From contig FONB01000010.1 in the NCBI GenBank assembly GCA_900112785.1, positions 176,982 to 240,981 of the forward strand: a stretch of 64,000 bases of DNA, written 5' to 3'. Under the pieces are notes generated by a model. That model was not told where the DNA came from and searched no databases. It saw nothing but the letters and a program-made list of their open reading frames with translations. The translations under genes were made by a program, and so were the position numbers. Positions 38,804 through 48,370 of the stretch are shown piece after piece. Origin of the DNA: Phytobacter palmae. GTDB lineage: Bacteria > Pseudomonadota > Gammaproteobacteria > Enterobacterales > Enterobacteriaceae. The stretch's first letter is position 1. Every line of letters starts with the position of its first letter.

Positions 38804-39562
38804 TTAAATGCTCAGTCCACCAGCGATATCAATAACGCCGCCTGTGATATAGCCCCCTTGCGGACCTGCCAGATATGTCACCATGGCGGCAACTTCTTCG
38901 AGCGTGGCAATACGACGGATGGGATGGAGAGCTATCAGCGATTCAGGAACCGATTCGCCTAACGCCTCACGCTGCATATCCGTGGGCATAATGCCGGGCT
39001 GGATAACGTTCACCGTGATGTTTTTTTCACCCAGATCCCGCGCCACGCCTTTTGCATAGCCGACAATTGCCGCTTTCGTTCCGGCATAATCGGCGACGCC
39101 CGCGAAGGGAACATGCCCCCCCAGCAGCGAACCAATGAAGATAATTCGCCCGTCCGCAGAGAGAACCTGCGCTGCGGCGCGGGTTACACTGACTGGCCCC
39201 ATTACGTTGGTTTGCCACTGACGGTCAAGATTACGGGTATCCAGTTCCGGGTCATCCACCGTTTTCCCCTGAACCGCAATGGCCGCGTTATTCACCAGAA
39301 TATTGAGTTTGCCGAACTGAGAAATCACTTCCTGGATAAGCGGCTGTGCGGCAGACATGTCCGCTTGATCGCTCTGGATGGCGATAGCCCGCACGCCCTT
39401 TAACCGCAGCTTTTCAGCCACGGCCTCCGCTTTATCGCGAGAGGCAACATAGGTAATCGCCACATCCGCGCCCTGTTCGGCGAATTGCTCAGCGATGACA
39501 GCGCCAAGCCCGCGAGATCCGCCAGTCACAAGCGCTACTTTACCCGCTAACGATTTTTGCAT
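38804..39562 (-). CDS. SDR family oxidoreductase next to a TetR gene
   Basis: 252 residues, FabG-like classical SDR: VTGGSRGLGAVIAEQFAEQGADV cofactor fold, NNAAIAV, Ser region IIFIGSLLGGH, catalytic Tyr/Lys in DYAGTKAAIVGYAKG, and C-terminal GGYITGGVIDIAGGLSI. It is divergent from the TetR gene, with the operator-like palindrome between them, a typical arrangement for a self-contained inducible oxidoreductase. Substrate unknown. Confidence 0.88.
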   Translation of the reverse strand: MQKSLAGKVALVTGGSRGLGAVIAEQFAEQGADVAITYVASRDKAEAVAEKLRLKGVRAIAIQSDQADMSAAQPLIQEVISQFGKLNILVNNAAIAVQGKTVDDPELDTRNLDRQWQTNVMGPVSVTRAAAQVLSADGRIIFIGSLLGGHVPFAGVADYAGTKAAIVGYAKGVARDLGEKNITVNVIQPGIMPTDMQREALGESVPESLIALHPIRRIATLEEVAAMVTYLAGPQGGYITGGVIDIAGGLSI

Positions 39563-39636
39563 AACAACAATCCTTCTTTAAAAACTGCGTTGCCCGGTAT
39601 GGGGAGTAAGACGATTTTGCAAAATTATGTAATGAT

Positions 39637-39648
39637 CGTTACGTAACG
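39637..39648. promoter_or_regulatory. Palindromic TetR operator candidate
   Basis: CGTTACGTAACG, extended by flanking GAT/AAC and surrounded by further CGTTA half-sites (TGATCGTTA, GAACGTTATG, ATCGTTATG) between 39630 and 39700. It lies between the divergent SDR and TetR genes. Confidence 0.65.
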
Positions 39649-39719
39649 AACGTTATGGAATTAGACTTATCGCGTCAAGCGATTTAATATCGATCGTTAT
39701 GAAAAAATGAGGTCAGGTG

Positions 39720-40301
39720 ATGGGACGTAGTCGCGAATTTGATGTGGGAAAGGCGCTTGATGCCGCGCTGGGGGTTTTCTGGAGTAAAGGATATGAAGGC
39801 GCGTCATATTCTGATTTAACTAAAGCTACTGGCGTGGAGCGCCCGGCGCTTTACTCTGCTTTCGGAAACAAAGAAGCGCTGTTTCTGCGCGCCCTGGAAC
39901 GTTACTACGACCATTACCTGGATTTCTTTCCGGCGGCGCTGGCGCAGCCAACGGCAAAAGCGGTGGTGGCCTTTATCCTGCGCGCCGCAGCGGATCTGCA
40001 CACCCGCTATCCGGAACACACCGGATGTCTGGGGATCAACGGCGCGCTGGCTTGTTCTGACGATGCAAAGCCAGTACAAAAAGCATTGATTGAAGCGCGT
40101 GAAAACGGAGAAATTCAGTTACGCCAGCGGTTTGAACAGGCGAAAGCACAGGGCGATCTGCCTCAGGGTGCTGATTGCGAAGCGCTGGCCGCCTATGTGT
40201 GTGCCGTACTGCATGGGATGGCCATTCAGGCCAAAGCAGGCTTTAGCCGGGAAAGGCTGGATGCCATAAGCAGTCAGGTATTAGCAGGCTGGCCAACGTG
40301 A
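39720..40301 (+). CDS. TetR/AcrR family regulator
   Basis: 193 residues. The N-terminal HTH (FDVGKALDAALGVFWSKGYEGASYSDLTKATGVERPALYSAFGNKEALFLRALERY) is the standard TetR DNA-binding domain; the C-terminal ligand domain contains YPEHTGCLGINGALACSDD, a Cys-bearing segment found in relatives that sense electrophiles. ATG 39720 has GAGG upstream. It probably represses itself and the divergent SDR gene. Confidence 0.88.
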   Translation: MGRSREFDVGKALDAALGVFWSKGYEGASYSDLTKATGVERPALYSAFGNKEALFLRALERYYDHYLDFFPAALAQPTAKAVVAFILRAAADLHTRYPEHTGCLGINGALACSDDAKPVQKALIEARENGEIQLRQRFEQAKAQGDLPQGADCEALAAYVCAVLHGMAIQAKAGFSRERLDAISSQVLAGWPT

Positions 40302-40649
40302 CCGATGCTTTTACACCATAGCAGGCGTAGCCAGTCTGAGGACAACACGAAAAGAACGGAAGTGAAGGTTATCAGCAAAGATGCCTGGAACCGTAGAATA
40401 TTAGCCAGTCAAAAAGCGTAAAATAAAAACACAGGTAAAGACGCGCTTTTTATGCCGTTACTGAACAACGATGATATCTATTATCATTTCACCTAAAAAA
40501 GCCTGGGTAATATTATTTAAACTTTTACGGTTAGCCATTATTCAGCGTTAATACATTCTTAAGATTTAACCCCCATAATAAAAAATGCGCATTTTGCTAT
40601 ATGAGCAATACTGGTGTTTTAACCTGCACATTTCCTGGAAAACAGAAAC
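40302..40649. other. Gene-free stretch between TetR and the VIT1-type gene
   Basis: 348 AT-rich bases without a gene. AAAAAGCG near 40413 and CGCTTTTT near 40445 form a loose inverted repeat that might terminate the TetR transcript. Otherwise nothing definite. Confidence 0.45.
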
Positions 40650-41339
40650 ATGCATCCTGAACGACACAGCATTGAAAGCGTGGGATGGTTAAGAGCGGCC
40701 GTACTGGGGGCTAACGACGGCATTGTTTCCACTGCAAGCCTTGTTCTCGGGGTGGCGTCGGCGAATCCTAACCCTGCAGCTATTTTACTGGCGGGGATCG
40801 CCGGACTGGTTGCGGGCGCGATGTCGATGGCGACAGGGGAATATGTATCTGTCTCCTCTCAGTCTGATACAGAAAACGCTGCTCTCGCCCAGGAAAAAAA
40901 GGAACTGGAAACAGATTACCAGGGGGAAGTACAGGAGCTGACATCTCTGTATATGCAACGGGGAGTGGAGCCAGCGCTTGCCAGGCAGGTTGCACAACAG
41001 CTGATGATGAAAGATGCGCTTGACGCCCACGCAAGGGAAGAGCTTGGCCTGACAGGTACGAATTCTGCGCAGCCTCTGCAGGCGGCCCTCTTCTCGGCAG
41101 GGAGCTTTTCTGCCGGCGCGGTGCTACCTGTAATCGTTGCCTGGCTTACCCCCACGCCGCTGATTTCTGTACTCATCATCCTTTCCACCCTTTTTTCCCT
41201 GGCTGTCCTTGGCTATATCTCTTCGGTGGTGAGCAAAGCGAATCCGGTCAGGGCAATCATCAGAATTATGTTCTGGAGTAGCATGGCTATGGTGTTATCG
41301 ATGGGAATCGGCCATCTTGCCGGACAAACACTGTTTTAG
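40650..41339 (+). CDS. VIT1/CCC1-family iron or manganese transporter
   Basis: 229 residues. TM1 block GWLRAAVLGANDGIVSTASLVLGVA and TM2 GLVAGAMSMATGEYVSVSSQSDTENA carry the Asp, Met and Glu residues of the VIT1 ion path. A cytoplasmic helical metal-binding segment follows (EKKELETDYQGEVQEL...MKDALDAHAREELG), then three more helices. The family moves Fe(II)/Mn(II) out of the cytosol in exchange for protons. The gene stands alone, with no regulator nearby. Confidence 0.9.
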   Translation: MHPERHSIESVGWLRAAVLGANDGIVSTASLVLGVASANPNPAAILLAGIAGLVAGAMSMATGEYVSVSSQSDTENAALAQEKKELETDYQGEVQELTSLYMQRGVEPALARQVAQQLMMKDALDAHAREELGLTGTNSAQPLQAALFSAGSFSAGAVLPVIVAWLTPTPLISVLIILSTLFSLAVLGYISSVVSKANPVRAIIRIMFWSSMAMVLSMGIGHLAGQTLF

Positions 41340-41551
41340 CACACACGTTAATTCGCAGAAAAATATGCTCAGCGAACTCAATATTTACCAGTATTAAGTT
41401 GCGAAAAGCCCGGCCTGAATTCTGGCCGCAGGCTTTGGCATTTAAATAGACAAGCATTATTTATCGCCGCGTGCTCCACACTCGCTCCATTAACTGAACA
41501 ATATAAATCAATCATTCTCCGACACAATATCGATTGTGCCCAGGAGGAACC

Positions 41552-42466
41552 ATGAATAAGTTTAATTACATTCTCAAATACGCTGAATATTTAATCCGAA
41601 AAAGCAGGGTATTTGTTACTACGGATCTTTACTTTCATACAGCCGCGCTTAACAAAATATACGGAAGACCTTCAAGCCTGATTCAGCCAGTGACATTGAG
41701 TGAGAAAATATGTCATCGGCTAGTGTTTGATCGTAATCCTTTTTATACATTATTAGCAGATAAGCTCGCCGTCCGGGAATATGTCCATGCCAGAACCAAA
41801 CGGGTTAAAACCATCCCCTTGATTGGCATCTACCACAGAGTTGACGATATTGATTTTAGCATGTTACCGGAATGCTTTGTGTTAAAATGTAATCACGACA
41901 GTGGAAGTACGGTAATTTGTACAGATAAAGACAGCTTTGAGCCTGCGAAAGCATTAAATAAGTTAAAGCTTGCGCTTAATAAAAACATGTATTACACCAC
42001 CAGAGAATGGCAGTACAAATCTATAACGCCGGTTATTCTCTGCGAAAAGTATATCGATATTTTTTCTGGGGCGGTAAAAAAACAGACGCCTGAAATGTTA
42101 AGAATACACTGCTTTCATGGTGTGGCTTGTTTCGTTGAAGCCGATTTTACTGATGAAAGCGGCAACGAATACATTAATGTTTATGACAGATCATGGAAGC
42201 TACAACCTTTTCAGATGGAATACCCAAACACACCAGATGCCATTGAGGAACCAGCATTATTCTATAGCGCAATTATTGCGGCTCAGGAGCTGGCAGGTGA
42301 GATTGACTATGGTCGTGTCGATTTGATGCTGCAAGGGAATGAAATTTATTTTAGTGAAATAACATTAAGCCCTATGCGCGGGAAGCTAAAGATCACACCT
42401 GCAAGCTGGAACGTAAAATTAGGGGAGATGTGGGATCTGACGTTGTGTAAAAGCAGGCTCAATTGA
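41552..42466 (+). CDS. ATP-grasp fold protein of the TupA type
   Basis: 305 residues, AT-rich compared with its neighbours. The family pattern is LSEKICHRLVFDRNPFYTLLADKLAVREYV, then LPECFVLKCNHDSGST (nucleotide-binding strand and loop), ILCEKYI, and a C-terminal metal-binding segment YGRVDLMLQGNEIYFSEITLSPMRG. TupA-type ATP-grasp proteins usually sit in capsule, teichuronopeptide or glycan gene clusters and ligate amino acids. Here it stands alone, so the acceptor is unknown. GGAGG precedes the ATG. The composition suggests transfer from elsewhere. Confidence 0.82.
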   Translation: MNKFNYILKYAEYLIRKSRVFVTTDLYFHTAALNKIYGRPSSLIQPVTLSEKICHRLVFDRNPFYTLLADKLAVREYVHARTKRVKTIPLIGIYHRVDDIDFSMLPECFVLKCNHDSGSTVICTDKDSFEPAKALNKLKLALNKNMYYTTREWQYKSITPVILCEKYIDIFSGAVKKQTPEMLRIHCFHGVACFVEADFTDESGNEYINVYDRSWKLQPFQMEYPNTPDAIEEPALFYSAIIAAQELAGEIDYGRVDLMLQGNEIYFSEITLSPMRGKLKITPASWNVKLGEMWDLTLCKSRLN

Positions 42467-42480
42467 GCCTGCGTTATTAT
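42453..42480. terminator. Bidirectional terminator, ATP-grasp gene and sensor kinase gene
   Basis: The perfect palindrome GCAGGCTCAATTGAGCCTGC at 42453-42472 includes the ATP-grasp stop codon. Minus-strand readout gives TTTTAC after the stem; the plus strand gives GTTATTATTTTT. It lies between convergent genes. Confidence 0.75.
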
Positions 42481-43553
42481 TTTTGGTCCTGGCTAACTGG
42501 CCACGACAGCTTAAAAATTGAGTGATTTTCAGGTGTCAGGGTGTAAGTTGCATTCCCTCCGTGGGCGAGCATGATCGCTCTGACCACCGATAATCCTAAG
42601 CCGCACCCCTCAGGGTTACTCTTTCTTGCATATTCTCCTCGTTGAAAAGGCTGAAATAAGAGACTGTGGAGTTCCTCAGGAATGCCAGGGCCGCTGTCTT
42701 CAACGAGGATGACGTTCTCTTTTCCGGCAATGCCATTTTTTACCCGTAGCGATCGTGATGATGAGTATTTTAAGGCATTATCAAAAAGCACGGTCAGGCA
42801 TTGCATAATACGCATAGGGTCACAGAAACACCGCTGGTGCTCAAGTTCGGTTGTGATAGTAAAGTGTTCGCGCTGCAATTCCGGCAAGAAATTATCCAGC
42901 ACACTGGTAATCGTTACCTCAAGATCGGTCTCACTGAGGGTTAGCGTATATCCGGCTCCGCCGTAAGAACTTACAACCCGCAAATCTTCGATTAAATGCG
43001 CCAGACCTTCGGTTTGCTTAAGCAGGTTTTGAAACAGTACGGGCGCAGGCTCGAACACACCGTCAACCAGTCCTTGCAGCCGTCCTCTCAGAATAGTCAC
43101 CGGGGTTCTAAGTTCATGAGCGATGGCTGAATTCCATAAATTGCGCTGAATATCCAGTGTTTGCAGTTTTTCTGCCATTTCGTTGAAATCATTGACCAGA
43201 TTATTCATCTCTCCCAACTGAGAGCTCGTACAGGTTGCCCTTGCGTCAAGATTGCCCTGTGAAATCTGTTTCAGGCTATACGCTACCGCATTTAGCGGCG
43301 TCAAAATTCTTGAAGACAGTTTCACCGTAAAGAAGAGAGAAACGACCAGACTGGTCAGTGAAGCAATCATGATCCACAGCCAGTCCACCAGGGTCATCTC
43401 ATCTTCGTTTCCTGTCAGGGCACTCCCCGGCAGATAGTTAATTAAGAAACTATAAAATAAATAAGAGCCCAGAACGGCGATAGCAATAATAATGAAGGTG
43501 AGCGACACCATATAGGTCAATATTTGACGACTAAGAATAGGATCTTTTTTCAT
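42477..43553 (-). CDS. Sensor histidine kinase (AdeS/BaeS-like)
   Basis: 358 residues: TM1 (about 12-35), short periplasmic loop, TM2 (about 52-72), HAMP (about 73-125), HisKA with phosphoacceptor in IAHELRTPVTILRGRLQGLVDG, and a HATPase domain (TVLFDNALKYS, LVEDSGPGIP, GCGLGLSVVRAI). The start overlaps the response regulator stop by 4 bp. It is the partner of the AdeR-like regulator and presumably senses a compound handled by the divergent RND pump. The periplasmic loop is too short for a large ligand domain. Confidence 0.87.
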   Translation of the reverse strand: MKKDPILSRQILTYMVSLTFIIIAIAVLGSYLFYSFLINYLPGSALTGNEDEMTLVDWLWIMIASLTSLVVSLFFTVKLSSRILTPLNAVAYSLKQISQGNLDARATCTSSQLGEMNNLVNDFNEMAEKLQTLDIQRNLWNSAIAHELRTPVTILRGRLQGLVDGVFEPAPVLFQNLLKQTEGLAHLIEDLRVVSSYGGAGYTLTLSETDLEVTITSVLDNFLPELQREHFTITTELEHQRCFCDPMRIMQCLTVLFDNALKYSSSRSLRVKNGIAGKENVILVEDSGPGIPEELHSLLFQPFQRGEYARKSNPEGCGLGLSVVRAIMLAHGGNATYTLTPENHSIFKLSWPVSQDQK

Positions 43554-44254
43554 TTATTCTCACCCAGGCGATAACCCAGCCCTCTGATACTCTCCGGGCT
43601 CCCTTTGAGCCCCGCATTCTCAAGCTTTTTGCGCAGCTTACTCATGTGGCTGTCCACGGTTCTGTCCAGTGAATCACCTTCTGGCAAGCAGGCATCAAGT
43701 AACTCTTCGCGTGAGCATACCTTTCGCGGATTTCGCGCCAGGTAGGTGAGAAGTTTAAATTCAGTCGTCGTCAACGTCGGCGTGACGACCTCATCCGTGA
43801 CGGTTATCTCCACATAAAAATCATCAGGATAAATGGTCAGGTAAGGTGTTCTTATTGGTCTTGTATTCGCAACTTCTGTATTCATTCGAGTTCTGCGCAG
43901 TACAGCTTCAACCCTTGCAATAACCTCCGAAGGGTTAAACGGTTTTATCACATAATCGTCAGCCCCGAGCCGCAACCCCATCAGTTTATCGACATCCTGA
44001 TCAAGTGCCGTCACCATGATAACCGGTACGTTACTCTCTTTGCGCAAGGTTGTAAGAACATTCCATCCGTCATAAACAGGTAGATGGATATCAAGTAAGA
44101 TGAGGTCTGGCTTGTGCAGACGAGTAAAATTTATTGCCTGCTCACCATCCCTGGCCCGGAAGGTTTTCATACCCGCGCGTTGCAAATAGCTTATCAGGAT
44201 GTCGGCAATTTCATCGTCGTCTTCAGCGACAATGATCAGGTTATCTTTGTTCAT
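43550..44254 (-). CDS. Response regulator (AdeR-like, OmpR family)
   Basis: 234 residues. Receiver: IIVAEDDDEIADILISYL, phospho-Asp in DLILLDIHLPVYDG, VMVTALDQDVDKLMGLRLGADDYVIKPFNPSEVIARVEAVLRRT. That last block is close to Acinetobacter AdeR ([40 protein letters not shown] as I recall it). The C-terminal winged helix has FKLLTYLARNPRKVCSREELL and DRTVDSHMSKLRKKLE. ATG 44254 is preceded by GGAAG. It is divergent from the membrane protein/RND pump genes, as adeRS is from adeABC. Confidence 0.87.
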   Translation of the reverse strand: MNKDNLIIVAEDDDEIADILISYLQRAGMKTFRARDGEQAINFTRLHKPDLILLDIHLPVYDGWNVLTTLRKESNVPVIMVTALDQDVDKLMGLRLGADDYVIKPFNPSEVIARVEAVLRRTRMNTEVANTRPIRTPYLTIYPDDFYVEITVTDEVVTPTLTTTEFKLLTYLARNPRKVCSREELLDACLPEGDSLDRTVDSHMSKLRKKLENAGLKGSPESIRGLGYRLGENK

Positions 44255-44629
44255 TTTATCTTCCATCAGTACCGATGATAGAAATTAATCTATCTTAAGA
44301 GATCTTATGTCGTAATTGTTTAAAGGTTATTGAATACAATATGCGTAAAGTTTGCATACCTGATATTACTCCCTACTAAGAACAATCTGACAGTCGAAAT
44401 TCGAAAAAGTTTCATTTTCCTGTGTTTTTCCGAAGGACGTAGAGTATGTGAGGGCTTCTCCATACTGGCTACACAATACCGAAATGAACAATCAACAATC
44501 TGATGCAATCATTTTCAACGGGATAAACCCGGCAAGAGGCCGTTCGTAATTTATTGCAAAATTTATAACGTCTAAATCCAGCGCTTTATGCGTAATTTAT
44601 GCACGCTAAATTGTGTCAGGGAAAATAAT
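44255..44629. other. Divergent control region of the efflux locus
   Basis: 375 AT-rich bases between the response regulator gene and the small membrane protein gene. It should hold both promoters and the regulator's binding sites. I found no clear direct repeat to name as the operator. Confidence 0.5.
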
Positions 44630-45058
44630 ATGAAAAACATTGAATGTATTTTTCAAAAAATAATTCGGGACTCTCTTTTATTTTTTCTGGTGCCATGCAC
44701 ATTACTCTTTCCGTGGGTATTTGTAGCTCACACTATTGAAGAAAAAACAGATGTGGCGCTTATCTCATTGCCCCTGGCGCTTGCGTGTGTCGTCATCGCT
44801 TTTTTCTTTTTTATCATCCAAAAGAAACCGGGGGCATTAAAAGAATTAGCCGTCATAACGTTCTATGTCATTGTTGTCTTTATTTATACTATTCTGGTGT
44901 TCAATTTACTTCTCACTACCATGCCGGGGCTGGATGATTTTATATTTTATTATGGGTGTTTTTTGAGCGTACTTTTCTTCGGTTCGCCAGTGTACTTGTT
45001 GATTCGGATGATTTGGACTTTTTTCACAATGAAACAAAGGAGTGATACATACATGTAG
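44630..45058 (+). CDS. Small four-helix membrane protein upstream of the RND pump
   Basis: 142 residues, very hydrophobic, with helices at about 14-34 (LLFFLVPCTLLFPWVFVA), 42-62, 72-95 and 104-125, and a short charged tail. AGGGAAA precedes the ATG. I recognise no family. It occupies the place where adeA-type membrane fusion protein genes normally precede the pump, but it has no lipoyl/hairpin architecture and no signal peptide. Transcribed toward the pump gene, 175 bp before it. It could be an accessory subunit, or unrelated. Confidence 0.65.
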   Translation: MKNIECIFQKIIRDSLLFFLVPCTLLFPWVFVAHTIEEKTDVALISLPLALACVVIAFFFFIIQKKPGALKELAVITFYVIVVFIYTILVFNLLLTTMPGLDDFIFYYGCFLSVLFFGSPVYLLIRMIWTFFTMKQRSDTYM

Positions 45059-45233
45059 AACAAATGTCTGGCTCCACACTCTTTCCATAAACCTGCAATA
45101 CGTGGTCAATATCAACTTCTTATCATTGGTATTTATTTTTCGTAGATGACTTGACGCTGAGTAGCGTGGAGCAGGCTAGTGAGTCGTTTTATTTTTTTAT
45201 GAACGTTATGTCAGTTGACTGGAATTATTTGTG

Positions 45234-48200
45234 ATGCCGCATTTTTTTATTGAAAGACCCATTTTTGCCTGGGTGGTCGCGCTGTTTATTGTTCTGACCG
45301 GCATATTGTCAATACCCCGACTGCCCGTCGCACAATATCCGGCAGTGGCATCGCCAGGTATTATCATCTCGCTCAGTTATCCCGGTGCCAGTCCGGATGT
45401 CATGAACACCTCTGTCGTTTCGCTTATTGAGCGCGAAATCTCAGGGGTGGATAACTTACTCTATTTTGAATCGTCCAGTGATACCACCGGAATGGCTTCG
45501 ATCACGGTAACGTTCAGGCCAGGTACAGATATTAAACTCGCCCAGATGGATCTGCAAAACCAGATCAAGATTGTGGAGCCGCGTTTACCACAGGCTGTGC
45601 GGCAAAATGGTATCAACGTTGAGGCCGCTAATTCCGGGTTTCTGATGATGGTGGGTTTAAAATCCCCCACCAGCGAATATCAGGAAGGAGATTTAAGCGA
45701 CTATTTCGCCAGAAATTTGACCGATGAACTGCGACGTGTGCCGGGCGTGGGGAAAGTCCAGCTCTTTGGCAGTGAAAAAGCGCTGCGAATCTGGCTTGAT
45801 CCCATGAAATTACACAGTTATGGACTCTCTGTTACGGACGTACTAACCGCCGTGAGTCAGCAAAATGTGATTGTTTCACCTGGCAGAACGGGAGACGAGC
45901 CTGCGGTCTCGGGTCAGACCGTTACCTATCCGATCACCGTCAGAGGGCAACTTACCTCGGTTGAGGCGTTTCGCAATATTACTCTTAAATCGGCGGTCTC
46001 CGGTGCTCGTCTGACACTGGCCGATATTGCCCGCGTTGAATCCGGGTTACAAAGCTATGCCTTTGGTATACGTGAAAACGGTGTACCCGCAACGGCGGCC
46101 GCTATACAGCTTTCGCCCGGTGCAAATGCTATCAACACGGCATCCGGTGTCCGCGCGCGGCTGGCTGAGTTGTCAGGTGTGCTGCCTGATGGAATGGAAT
46201 TTACAGTTCCTTTTGATACGGCACCTTTCGTTAAACTTTCAATAATGAAGGTGGTTGAGACATTCGTTGAAGCGATGGTCCTGGTCTTCCTTGTTATGCT
46301 GCTTTTTCTGCATAAAATGCGCTGCACGCTGATTCCTGCCATCGTGGCACCCGTGGCGCTGCTGGGCACCTTTACGGTGATGCTATTAAGCGGTTATTCC
46401 ATCAACATTCTGACCATGTTTGGCATGGTGCTGGCTATCGGCATTATCGTTGATGACGCCATTGTCGTGGTCGAAAACGTCGAACGCCTGATGGAAGAAA
46501 AGGCTCTCTCCCCGAAGGAAGCCACACGGCAAGCTATGCATGAAATCACGCCCGCAATCATTGGTATTACCCTGGTGCTTACGGCGGTCTTTATCCCAAT
46601 GGCGTTTGCCGGAGGGTCTGTCGGAATTATTTATCGGCAGTTCTGCATCTCTATGGCGGTGTCTATTTTACTGTCCGCCTTTCTGGCCCTGACGCTCACG
46701 CCAGCACTCTGCGCAACGATATTAAAGCCCCATCATCACGCCTCCCGCCAGGGCCGCTCTTTTTCTGCGTGGTTCAACGGTCGGTTTCATACGCTTACTG
46801 CGTTTTACGCATCCGGTCTCGGATTTGCTCTGAAACGGACCGGACGGATGATGCTGCTGTATGTCGCGCTGTGCATGGCTCTTTTTTTTGGTCTCTCTTC
46901 ATTGCCGTCGTCGTTTTTACCGGATGAAGATCAAGGCTACTTCATGTCGTCAATCCAGCTTCCCTCGGACGCGACGATGCAGCGTACGCTTAAGGTGGTT
47001 CAAAAATTTGAAGAGGAAATCGCCAGCCAACCGGCGATTGAAAGCAACATCATGATCCTCGGATTTGGGTTTTCGGGCTCCGGGCAGAACTCGGCGATGG
47101 CTTTCACTACCTTAAAGGACTGGAAATATCGCGAAGGAACAAGCGCACAGGATGAAGCTGACCATATTCAATCAAGAATGGCGAGTGTGTCCGATGCGGT
47201 AACCATGAGCCTGCTTCCTCCGGCTATTTCTGATATGGGAACCTCCTCTGGGTTCACTTATTATGTGCAAGACCGGGGAGGGAAGGGCTATCAGGCGCTA
47301 AAAAAGGCAGCGGATGATCTTGTCCAGCGTGCTAATAAGAACCCGTATTTGAGCGATGTCTATATTGATGGTCTGCCGGAGGGATCAACGCTTACCCTTA
47401 ACATTGACAGGGAAAAAGCCGAAGCCATGGGGGTCTCGTTTGATGAAATTAATCAAACCCTTTCTGTCGCAACGGGCTCAAACTATGTCAATGATTACAA
47501 CAATAATGGCCGGGTTCAGCAGGTCATTGTTCAGGCTGATGCGCCGTTCCGTATGCAGCCGGAGCAGCTATTGCGTTTATCGGTTAAAAACCGCCAGGGG
47601 GAGATGCTGCCAGTGTCCACGTTTGTGACGCTTGCCTGGCATGTCGCGCCGCAGCAACTGAATCGCTACCAGGGTTATCCTGCCATTCGAATTACCGGAA
47701 GCGCATCCTCAGGCGAATCTACAGGCACCGCAATGGCGGCAATGGAGGAACTTGCAAAAAACTTACCGTCGGGTTTTGCGGGCGAATGGACAGGCAGTTC
47801 ATTAGAGGAAAAGGCCTCCGCATCGCAGCTTCCGGGGCTCATTGTACTGTCGATCTTAGTGGTATTTATGGTGCTCGCCGCGCTTTATGAAAGCTGGTCT
47901 GTCCCCTTCGCGGTTATGCTGGTTGTTCCTCTGGGGCTGCTTGGCGCTGTGCTGGCGGTAATCGTCGCGAATATGACGAACGATGTCTTTTTTAAAGTCG
48001 GTCTGATAACCCTGATTGGGCTTTCTGCCAAGAACGCCATTCTGATTATTGAATTTGCGAGACAATTAATGCACCAGGGCAAAGATATCATCGAAGCGAC
48101 ACTCATCGCCTCCCGACAGCGTTTGCGCCCGATACTCATGACCTCTTTAGCGTTCACATTGGGCGTGGTTCCTCTGATGCTTGCCAAAGGGGCAAGTGAC

Positions 48201-48350
48201 AGCACGCAACATGCCATTGGAACAGGGGTATTCGGCGGGATGATCAGTGCAACGTTACTCGCTGTTTTCTTTGTTCCCGTCTTTTTCGTCGTGATTGTCC
48301 GCTTTCTTGAAACGCGAACCCTGGAACACAAAAAGACCCGGAACGATTAA
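45234..48350 (+). CDS. RND multidrug efflux pump inner-membrane subunit (AdeB/AcrB-like, HAE1)
   Basis: 1038 residues, full length for HAE1 pumps. Start MPHFFIERPIFAWVVALFIVL matches the AcrB/AdeB N-terminus. The proton relay is intact: Asp407-Asp408 in GIIVDDAIVVVENVE, Lys933 in LSAKNAILIIEFA and Arg965 in RLRPILMTSLAF. Porter and docking domains are complete (FLPDEDQGYFMSSIQLPSDAT, GFGFSGSGQNSAMAFTTLKDW). It resembles Acinetobacter AdeB more than AcrB in several blocks (AATAAAIQLSPGANA, FTVMLLSGYSINILTMFGMVLAIGIIVDDA). No membrane fusion protein or outer-membrane channel gene is adjacent; it may borrow AcrA/TolC as AcrD does. Divergent AdeRS-like genes likely control it. Confidence 0.93.
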   Translation: MPHFFIERPIFAWVVALFIVLTGILSIPRLPVAQYPAVASPGIIISLSYPGASPDVMNTSVVSLIEREISGVDNLLYFESSSDTTGMASITVTFRPGTDIKLAQMDLQNQIKIVEPRLPQAVRQNGINVEAANSGFLMMVGLKSPTSEYQEGDLSDYFARNLTDELRRVPGVGKVQLFGSEKALRIWLDPMKLHSYGLSVTDVLTAVSQQNVIVSPGRTGDEPAVSGQTVTYPITVRGQLTSVEAFRNITLKSAVSGARLTLADIARVESGLQSYAFGIRENGVPATAAAIQLSPGANAINTASGVRARLAELSGVLPDGMEFTVPFDTAPFVKLSIMKVVETFVEAMVLVFLVMLLFLHKMRCTLIPAIVAPVALLGTFTVMLLSGYSINILTMFGMVLAIGIIVDDAIVVVENVERLMEEKALSPKEATRQAMHEITPAIIGITLVLTAVFIPMAFAGGSVGIIYRQFCISMAVSILLSAFLALTLTPALCATILKPHHHASRQGRSFSAWFNGRFHTLTAFYASGLGFALKRTGRMMLLYVALCMALFFGLSSLPSSFLPDEDQGYFMSSIQLPSDATMQRTLKVVQKFEEEIASQPAIESNIMILGFGFSGSGQNSAMAFTTLKDWKYREGTSAQDEADHIQSRMASVSDAVTMSLLPPAISDMGTSSGFTYYVQDRGGKGYQALKKAADDLVQRANKNPYLSDVYIDGLPEGSTLTLNIDREKAEAMGVSFDEINQTLSVATGSNYVNDYNNNGRVQQVIVQADAPFRMQPEQLLRLSVKNRQGEMLPVSTFVTLAWHVAPQQLNRYQGYPAIRITGSASSGESTGTAMAAMEELAKNLPSGFAGEWTGSSLEEKASASQLPGLIVLSILVVFMVLAALYESWSVPFAVMLVVPLGLLGAVLAVIVANMTNDVFFKVGLITLIGLSAKNAILIIEFARQLMHQGKDIIEATLIASRQRLRPILMTSLAFTLGVVPLMLAKGASDSTQHAIGTGVFGGMISATLLAVFFVPVFFVVIVRFLETRTLEHKKTRND

Positions 48351-48370
48351 TCTCCGCCATCGTTCGCCAT

